A stretch of 64,000 nucleotides of DNA. Origin: JANMDU01 sp031375105. GTDB taxonomy: Bacteria; Pseudomonadota; Gammaproteobacteria; Burkholderiales; Burkholderiaceae_C. Shown piece after piece: positions 59,544-64,000 of this stretch. Below the pieces are notes generated by a model, which ran no database searches, was not told where the DNA came from, and was given only the letters and a program-made list of their open reading frames with translations. Each line of letters opens with the position of its first letter. Positions within the stretch are counted from its first letter, which is position 1. The stretch covers positions 217,558 through 281,557 of the forward strand of contig JANMHJ010000046.1 in assembly GCA_031375105.1 (NCBI GenBank). The letters run 5' to 3'. A program made the position numbers and the translations under genes.

Positions 59544-59558
59544 TTTATAACGGCTACC
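59511..59558 (-). repeat. Dispersed repeat A, copy 13 (3' end of alaA, reverse orientation)
   Basis: The minus strand reads GCCGTTATAAATTATGCGCG, then GGCAGCTACTAATTTGATAGTAG. On the plus strand it encodes the last ten residues of AlaA and the stop, then most of the alaA-hom gap. Confidence 0.78.
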
Positions 59559-59581
59559 GGCACTTTTCTCTTTAAATTCAC

Positions 59582-60904
59582 ATGAAAAACATCCAAGTAG
59601 GTCTTCTCGGTATCGGCACAGTCGGCAGTGGCGTATTCGCCGTCTTGCAGCGCAATTTTGATGAGATTCAGCGCAGAGCAGGGCGCGGGATTGAGATCAC
59701 GATGGTGGCGGATTTAGACACTGCGCGCGCTAAGGCCGTGGTCAGCGACAAGGTGCAAGTCGTGAGCGATGCGCGCGCTGTGATTGCCAATCCAGAGATC
59801 GATATCGTGATTGAGCTGATCGGCGGCTATGGCATTGCCAAGTCGCTGGTAATGGAGGCGATTGCTGCGGGCAAGCATGTGGTCACGGCCAACAAAGCTT
59901 TGCTCGCCGTGCATGGCAGCGAGATTTTTGCTGCGGCGCAGGCCAAGGGCGTGATGGTGATGTTTGAAGCGGCTGTGGCTGGCGGCATTCCCATCATCAA
60001 GGCATTGCGCGAAGGCTTGACGGCCAATCGCATCCAGTGGATCGCGGGCATCATCAATGGCACGACCAATTTCATCTTGAGCGAGATGCGCGACAAGGGC
60101 TTGGATTTCAGCGTCGTGCTCAAAGAAGCGCAACGCTTGGGCTACGCTGAAGCAGACCCGACCTTCGACATTGAAGGCGTAGACGCAGCGCACAAAGCCA
60201 CCATCATGGCCTCAATTGGCTTTGGCATTCCCGTTCAGTTCGACAAAGCGCATGTGGAAGGCATCACCGCGCTCACCGCCACCGATATCAAATACGCCGA
60301 GCAACTGGGCTATCGCATCAAGCTTTTGGGCATCACAAAACGTCGTGACACGGGAATTGAATTGCGCGTGCACCCCACGCTCATCCCCACCAAGCGCTTG
60401 ATCGCCAACGTAGAAGGTGCGATGAACGCCGTGGTGGTCAATGGTGACGCGGTAGGCACCACCTTGTATTACGGCAAAGGCGCAGGCTCCGAGCCCACCG
60501 CCAGCGCCGTGATCGCCGATTTGGTGGACATCACCCGTATGCACAGCGCCAGCGCCATCCAGCGCGTGCCCGCGCTCGCCTTCCAGCCCGGCAGCATGAG
60601 CGCGCTGGCCGTGCTCTCCATGAACGACACCATCACCGCCTACTACCTGCGCCTGCGCATCGCCGATGTAGCCGGCGTGCTCGCCCAAGTCACCGGCATC
60701 GTGGCAGGCGCTGGCATCAGCATCGATGCGGTGCTGCAACGCGAGGCTGATGAAGTAAGCGGCGACGGTGGCAACCAAACCGACCTCATCATCCTCACCC
60801 ACGACACCACCGAGGGCACGATGAACGCAGCGCTGGCCAAACTCCAAGCTTTGCCGACTGTGCTCGCGCCGATTGTGCGGATTCGCAAGGAAGAGTTGGC
60901 TTGA
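59582..60904 (+). CDS. hom: Homoserine dehydrogenase
   Basis: Reduces aspartate semialdehyde to homoserine for threonine and methionine synthesis. A 440-residue enzyme with an NAD(P) site (VGLLGIGTVGSGVFAVLQRN), VVTANKALLAVHG, FEAAVAGGIPIIKALREGL, IAGIINGTTNFILSEM, YAEADPTFDIEGVDAAHKAT and a C-terminal ACT domain (YYLRLRIADVAGVLAQVTGI) for threonine feedback. In most Burkholderiales thrC follows at once; here an accessory segment does, and a second copy of the last 75 bp of hom lies at 62134-62208. Confidence 0.95.
   Translation: MKNIQVGLLGIGTVGSGVFAVLQRNFDEIQRRAGRGIEITMVADLDTARAKAVVSDKVQVVSDARAVIANPEIDIVIELIGGYGIAKSLVMEAIAAGKHVVTANKALLAVHGSEIFAAAQAKGVMVMFEAAVAGGIPIIKALREGLTANRIQWIAGIINGTTNFILSEMRDKGLDFSVVLKEAQRLGYAEADPTFDIEGVDAAHKATIMASIGFGIPVQFDKAHVEGITALTATDIKYAEQLGYRIKLLGITKRRDTGIELRVHPTLIPTKRLIANVEGAMNAVVVNGDAVGTTLYYGKGAGSEPTASAVIADLVDITRMHSASAIQRVPALAFQPGSMSALAVLSMNDTITAYYLRLRIADVAGVLAQVTGIVAGAGISIDAVLQREADEVSGDGGNQTDLIILTHDTTEGTMNAALAKLQALPTVLAPIVRIRKEELA
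60830..60904 (+). repeat. Direct repeat D1: last 75 bp of hom
   Basis: These bases recur at 62134-62208 with about nine differences, by hand count; the central TGTGCTCGCGCCGATTGTGC run and onward is identical. The two copies flank the segment with the PIN-domain gene. Confidence 0.85.
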
Positions 60905-60915
60905 AGTCTTGAGCA

Positions 60916-61275
60916 ATGAGATACGCTTGCCCAGCTTGCAAAAGCAAAAACATCAGTTTCTTTCGCAAATGGCTTTCGGTTCCAGCTGTGCCTGCGAAAT
61001 GTAAGTCTTGTGAAGCCTACTCGTTTGCGCACCGCAACTCTGGCGGGACGGGTATCGTGGTTTCAGCTCTTTTGATGACGCTGCTCGGTTTCTTGGCAGC
61101 CTATTTGAAATCTGGCTGGCCTTTGTTGATTGGGGGTGTGTTTGTCGTTGGGTACTATTTTTGGCATTGGCACACGGTCAGTCTGGAATCTATTCCAGCC
61201 GATTCAGTAAAAGCAGCAAGACAGGCAGAAACAGTGTGGGGAATAAGTTGGTTCCTACTTATTTTCTTTAACTGA
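60916..61275 (+). CDS. Zinc-ribbon membrane protein of unknown function
   Basis: 119 residues. An N-terminal zinc ribbon (MRYACPACKSKNISFFRKWL with a later KCKSCEAYSF, two CxxC pairs) is followed by two membrane helices (TGIVVSALLMTLLGFLAAYL and LLIGGVFVVGYYFWHWH) and perhaps a third short one at the end. It starts 11 bp after hom. I recognise no named family. It is the first gene of the accessory segment. Confidence 0.75.
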   Translation: MRYACPACKSKNISFFRKWLSVPAVPAKCKSCEAYSFAHRNSGGTGIVVSALLMTLLGFLAAYLKSGWPLLIGGVFVVGYYFWHWHTVSLESIPADSVKAARQAETVWGISWFLLIFFN

Positions 61276-61330
61276 TGAAGCTCGATAAATTCAGCTTGAA
61301 TTCATTTGGTTTTTGAAGCCTTTTGAGTCA

Positions 61331-61380
61331 ATAGCCGGCGTACTTATTGCGCAGAACGCTACTGAATTCATAGTGAATAA
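61331..61380 (+). repeat. Dispersed repeat A, copy 14 (intergenic)
   Basis: Reads GCCGGCGTACTTATTGCGCA, then GAACGCTACTGAATTCATAG. It shares with copy 15 an upstream extension TTTTTGAAGCCTTTTGAG (61305-61326), so the full unit may be about 75 bp. Confidence 0.8.
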
Positions 61381-61444
61381 TCGTTTGCCTTGAGTATGCC
61401 GAAGGGTTTTTACGCTCGTGCTGACCAACCGATAAAATGGGTTT

Positions 61445-61924
61445 ATGAAGCCTAGCGTCTACATCGAAACCACCGTGATCAGCTATTTAGCTGCACGGCC
61501 TTCGCGCGATGTGGTGAGCTTAGCGAGGCAAGAGCTAACGCATGAGTTTTGGACTTGGGCGCCAAATGTTTACTTACTGTGCAGCTCTGAGCTAGTGAGA
61601 GATGAGATCAGCCGTGGCGATGCCTTCGCCGCTCAGCAGCGCTTGGCTTACTTTGGGCAGTGCGAGATGCTGCTGGCAGATGAGCGCGTTGCGGAATTGG
61701 CCGACAAACTCATGGCTGTCAAAGCTATCCCCAACACCGAGCCTGAGGACGCAGCGCACATTGCGATTGCAACTTTGGCACAAGTCAAATATATTGTGAG
61801 TTGGAACTTTGCTCATATCGTCAGTCCCCAAGCGAAACGCCAGCTTGAACAAGCGATCACCCAAATGGGCTACCAAGCGCCCTTACTCGCCACTCCTGAA
61901 GAAATTTTTGAGGCAGAAGCATGA
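61445..61924 (+). CDS. PIN-domain protein, VapC-like toxin
   Basis: 159 residues with a PIN RNase fold: YIETTVISYLAARPSRDVVS at the start, SSELVRDEISRGD in the middle, EDAAHIAIATLAQVKYIVSW and NFAHIV toward the end. Likely acidic metal residues are E8, an E in SELVRDE and the D of EDAAH. In classic VapC the first is Asp; the ETT variant is a recognised subgroup. Its stop overlaps the next gene (ATGA), as in toxin-antitoxin pairs, though here the putative partner comes second. Confidence 0.82.
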   Translation: MKPSVYIETTVISYLAARPSRDVVSLARQELTHEFWTWAPNVYLLCSSELVRDEISRGDAFAAQQRLAYFGQCEMLLADERVAELADKLMAVKAIPNTEPEDAAHIAIATLAQVKYIVSWNFAHIVSPQAKRQLEQAITQMGYQAPLLATPEEIFEAEA

Positions 61925-62112
61925 ACACCACGAATACGCCGTCCATTCCTTCGCAACCCGCAAGAACTGGCATGCCCCAGCGCCGCATTGATCCGATCTT
62001 GCAAGAGGTCTATGACTTGAAGGCGCAGCTCAACAAGGAAGCTGGCTATTCGGTCAGAAATATCCTAGAGCGCGTCAAGCAAAGCGCGAGGCCAGCATTG
62101 CAAGCGCCATGA
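61921..62112 (+). CDS. Putative antitoxin partner of the PIN protein
   Basis: 63 residues. After a disordered N-terminus it has RRIDPILQEVYDLKAQLNKE and AGYSVRNILERVKQSA. The DPIL-x-E-V...K...LN pattern is frequent in small proteins encoded with PIN genes of this subgroup and is presumed to bind the toxin. It overlaps the toxin gene by four bases. Confidence 0.7.
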   Translation: MNTTNTPSIPSQPARTGMPQRRIDPILQEVYDLKAQLNKEAGYSVRNILERVKQSARPALQAP

Positions 62113-62133
62113 TCGTTGTTGTTGAAGGAGTAA

Positions 62134-62208
62134 GCGCTGGTCAAGTTCAAAGCGTTGCCTGCTGTGCTCGCGCCGATTGTGCGGATTCGCAAGGATGCGT
62201 TGGCTTGA
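62134..62208 (+). pseudogene. Fragment of hom (3' end), direct repeat D2
   Basis: Reads in the hom frame as ALVKFKALPAVLAPIVRIRK, then DALA and a stop, versus ALAKLQALPTVLAPIVRIRK and EELA in hom. Length is the same (75 bp), about 88 percent identical. No upstream hom sequence is seen, so it is a remnant or a boundary duplication. Confidence 0.8.
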
Positions 62209-62222
62209 TGAATTAATTGGAA

Positions 62223-62247
62223 TTAATTGGGGTCAGAACCCAATTAA
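62223..62247. repeat. Small perfect hairpin with GGGTCAGA motif
   Basis: TTAATTGGG, loop GTCAGAA, CCCAATTAA: a perfect 9-bp stem. The GGGGTCAGA stretch links it to the REP-like repeats 31769-31877 and 62331-62423. Other parts of the 488-bp gap 62113-62600 are listed here; 62424-62600 shows no gene. Confidence 0.6.
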
Positions 62248-62276
62248 CTCGGATTTTTGAAGCCTTTTGAGCATTT

Positions 62277-62320
62277 GGCCGGCGTATATATTGCGCGGAG
62301 TGCTATGAAATATGTAGTGT
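62277..62320 (+). repeat. Dispersed repeat A, copy 15 (intergenic)
   Basis: Reads GCCGGCGTATATATTGCGCG, then GAGTGCTATGAAATATGTAG. Preceded, as in copy 14, by TTTTTGAAGCCTTTTGAG (62254-62272). Confidence 0.8.
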
Positions 62321-62330
62321 TTGAGATGGA

Positions 62331-62423
62331 GCGAAAACTGGGGTCAGATCACAATTCAGGACACCTAACTTCCCGAAGCGAATTCAAGCTGAGACGAAAT
62401 TGTGCTCTGACCCCAATTTTCGC
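62331..62423. repeat. GGGGTCAGA-type palindromic repeat (REP-like), copy 2
   Basis: Left arm GCGAAAACTGGGGTCAGATC, right arm GCTCTGACCCCAATTTTCGC. Arms match the copy at 31769-31877; the middle differs. Confidence 0.85.
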
Positions 62424-62600
62424 GGCGCCCGCCAACCATCTTCTTTCCGCTAACTAAGTTTGCTCGCAACGGTTTCACTCCACCCACTCACCTGAGTAGT
62501 ACCATCGGGCATTTGCCTCATAAAGTTTTTTGAAAACACGCGCGATTGAGAAGATCGCTATCTAACCCTTTCCCCGCGCGCCTTCCAAAAGATTCCTTAC

Positions 62601-63197
62601 TCAACCGCCCAACGGTTTCCGCTGGGCTGGTAGTTGGGCGGCATTTGAAATGAGTCGCCCTTTGACGTACTTGCCAGCACCGCCTTGTAGCTCACTTCTG
62701 TTGAATAGTTTAGCTTGAAAATGGAAATGTTGATCAATACGAACTATTAGTAACTGCTCAAAGTCTCCTTGACTTTTGACCAGTACGTCGTCGTTAGTTT
62801 TTTCTGGAGAAATCGTTTTTACCTCAACAAGCTTGCCAGCGATGATGCCGTCTGAGCCGGCTCTGTGAGTCTCATGGCGGTGAAGTCCGTAATTGATTTC
62901 GGCGTAGATCTCCCCTAACTCACCCCACACCTGCAAATACCTGCCTGTATTCGCGAAGTGTCGTGCTGCGCAGTTAATCAGATCTTGAAAAATTTGTTTT
63001 TGCTCTAAATCGCTAAATGGAAATCCTGTCCTACTTGCGAATCGCTGAACAGGCTGATCGTTTAGCTCGGAGTTGATCCAATCACTGCTTATCGATTCCC
63101 ACTCCCAAGGTGCTACCCCACATCCAGCGGCATCAGCAATTTCCTTCTGGCTGTAACCGCGGTCGTGCATTTCGTGAAGGAAATCCCAATCGCTCAT
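62601..63197 (-). CDS. Putative PD-(D/E)XK-type nuclease with helix-turn-helix
   Basis: 198 residues, not matched to a named family. Residues 13-27 (RGYSQKEIADAAGCG) look like a helix-turn-helix. Residues 92-98 (GELGEIY) and 112-130 (RAGSDGIIAGKLVEVKTIS) form the E...D-x8-E-V-K pattern of PD-(D/E)XK nucleases, with E93, D116, E125 and K127 as candidate active-site residues. DUF-type Mrr/Holliday-like or orphan restriction enzymes are possible relatives. It lies 28 bp after the neighbour gene and may be co-transcribed with it. Codon use is less GC-rich than in the core genes. Confidence 0.6.
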   Translation of the reverse strand: MSDWDFLHEMHDRGYSQKEIADAAGCGVAPWEWESISSDWINSELNDQPVQRFASRTGFPFSDLEQKQIFQDLINCAARHFANTGRYLQVWGELGEIYAEINYGLHRHETHRAGSDGIIAGKLVEVKTISPEKTNDDVLVKSQGDFEQLLIVRIDQHFHFQAKLFNRSELQGGAGKYVKGRLISNAAQLPAQRKPLGG

Positions 63198-63225
63198 GAT
63201 TTGTCATCAATTTAATGTTCGTGGA

Positions 63226-63843
63226 TTATGTTTGTGGCACTCCAGCGGCGTACAGTGCGGCGGACCATGCGTCTGCTGCTTCTAAGCAGACTTGCGTAAA
63301 GTCTCCTAGATCAGTATCTTTTGAATCGCAAATCTGCGCTACTAGTGCCAGTTGAATAGTGCCGCTACCAGAGGTATCAGTTGTTACTGTACCAGTGCGA
63401 GGATCCATGGAAAACATTGCCCCTGAGCCAGCTTCTGCTCCCGCTGAAATGACCATTGCTGTTCTGAGTCCTTGGAGCTTTGGCGTGAAACCAGAACGAG
63501 GTGGCGAGTTCAGTTCAGCATGCTTATCAATATTCCAGAGATCGTGGATTAACGCAACTGACCTGTTAGTGTTTATCAGAGTGTCACCTCCAAATTGCAC
63601 ACTTTGTTTTTTACACCATGCTTTGAGGTGATCTTTGAGTGATGCAATGTTCGCAACTAGCAGTGAGGCAGCGTTGGCTAGGGCAATCGGATCGGAGTTC
63701 TGATTGAAGTCAACCTTTGCATATACATATCCGTCTGCTTGAGTGATTATCGGGTGTATCGATGTGAGATCGTTATTTTGCAATCCCGCAAGCGCAGCGT
63801 GCATCTGACGAAGTTTCTTTTCAAGAATATCTAGCATGCCCAT
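63226..63843 (-). CDS. Unknown protein, possibly HEPN-like
   Basis: 205 residues, unrecognised. An N-terminal helical part (MLDILEKKLRQMHAALAGLQ; LANAASLLVANIASLKDHLK) is followed by NTNRSVALIHDLWNIDKHAE with an R94-x5-H100 pair like the HEPN RNase motif, and a C-terminal beta-rich part (GAMFSMDPRTGTVTTDTSGS). It is upstream of, and likely in operon with, the nuclease-like gene. Function unknown. Composition is more AT-rich than the core genes. Confidence 0.6.
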   Translation of the reverse strand: MGMLDILEKKLRQMHAALAGLQNNDLTSIHPIITQADGYVYAKVDFNQNSDPIALANAASLLVANIASLKDHLKAWCKKQSVQFGGDTLINTNRSVALIHDLWNIDKHAELNSPPRSGFTPKLQGLRTAMVISAGAEAGSGAMFSMDPRTGTVTTDTSGSGTIQLALVAQICDSKDTDLGDFTQVCLEAADAWSAALYAAGVPQT

Positions 63844-63884
63844 CTCCGGCGTAAATATGAAATATCAGTAGTGTCCCAACGTTT

Positions 63885-64000
63885 TCACATCAGGTCATCG
63901 TAAGTTAATGATTTACTTGCAGTTTTCAGCATCTTTGTCTGGTCTCGATTTGAACGTCGAATGTCAGACTCACGGTTTTGTGCGTTTTCGCGCACCTCAC
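63885..64000 (-). CDS. C-terminal end of an unidentified gene (cut by the window edge)
   Basis: The minus strand has an open frame from the edge to a TGA at 63885, ending EVRENAQNRESDIRRSNRDQ, then TKMLKTASKSLTYDDLM. The charged composition looks like coding sequence, but it is short and has no homology that I recognise. Confidence 0.35.
   Translation of the reverse strand, partial: EVRENAQNRESDIRRSNRDQTKMLKTASKSLTYDDLM

Noticed and set aside
61388..61412. Second GAGCTTGTCGAAGGGC-type repeat
   Set aside because: Only a short and interrupted match (CTTGAGTATGCCGAAGGG); too weak to call.

Overview
The window looks like chromosomal DNA of a betaproteobacterium of the order Burkholderiales, most likely family Comamonadaceae. 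This is inferred from gene content: two orphan Bug-type (TctC) binding proteins, a FimV-like protein, HiPIP, a SWIB/histone-H1-like protein, DUF3297, DUF3429 and DUF2256 proteins, and a complete cbb3 oxidase operon with FNR boxes. Base composition is moderately GC-rich. I saw no rRNA, tRNA, CRISPR array, prophage or intact insertion sequence. Strand use is mixed and most intergenic gaps are short.

Layout. 1-1.6 kb: a PaaH-type 3-hydroxyacyl-CoA dehydrogenase. 1.7-5.7 kb: a FimV-like protein, an MFS exporter and a DUF3297 protein. 5.8-9.1 kb: a photolyase/cryptochrome operon on the minus strand (DCC protein, photolyase, a 51-residue DUF2256 zinc-ribbon protein, CRY-DASH). 9.3-10.1 kb: lgt. 10.2-16.6 kb: a malonate/malonyl-CoA cluster (GntR regulator, malonyl-CoA decarboxylase, Bug protein, enoyl-CoA hydratase, an FAH-family protein with an export leader, malonyl-CoA synthetase). 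16.7-28.1 kb: a micro-oxic respiration island (uspA, ccoI, ccoS, ccoN, ccoO, ccoQ, ccoP, ccoG, ccoH, a small membrane protein, an fnr-type regulator, hemN, a SafE-like membrane protein) with three perfect TTGAT-N4-ATCAA boxes; a fourth box lies upstream of the copper ATPase at 36.8-39.2 kb. 28.1-34.8 kb: an aldarate/uronate cluster (GntR, Bug, IlvD/Edd dehydratase, RraA-like protein, uronate dehydrogenase, a lactonase remnant, talarate/galactarate dehydratase). 34.9-36.8 kb: HiPIP, a DUF2805 protein, two membrane proteins. 39.6-41.9 kb: prpE and a small exported protein. 42.1-52.9 kb: mostly housekeeping genes (S4 protein, RfbD-like reductase, hydrolase, a ParE-type toxin-antitoxin pair, GNAT, metY, CBS protein, ybaK, methyltransferase, gloB, mltD, dnaG). 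53.0-54.8 kb: a tautomerase/LysR pair bracketed by two long hairpin repeats. 55.0-60.9 kb: SWIB/H1-like protein, EamA exporter, Lrp, RraA, Mth938-like protein, alaA, hom. 60.9-64 kb: an accessory segment bounded on one side by a 75-bp second copy of the hom 3' end, holding a VapC-like PIN protein with its partner, a PD-(D/E)XK-like protein and unknown genes.

The most unusual feature is a dispersed repeat of about 45-60 bp, seen about 15 times here. Six copies lie in the sense direction inside open reading frames, all in the same frame, giving a recurring peptide of the type A-[VL]-I-x-x-A-Q-x-A-I. They occur in domain linkers, a signal peptide and protein ends. Two further copies are translated in the reverse orientation and one provides a gene's last codons. 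This resembles the Rickettsia palindromic elements in behaviour but is a different sequence. Two other repeat types occur: GGGGTCAGA-type palindromes, and hairpins that seem to share a loop core while having unrelated stems.
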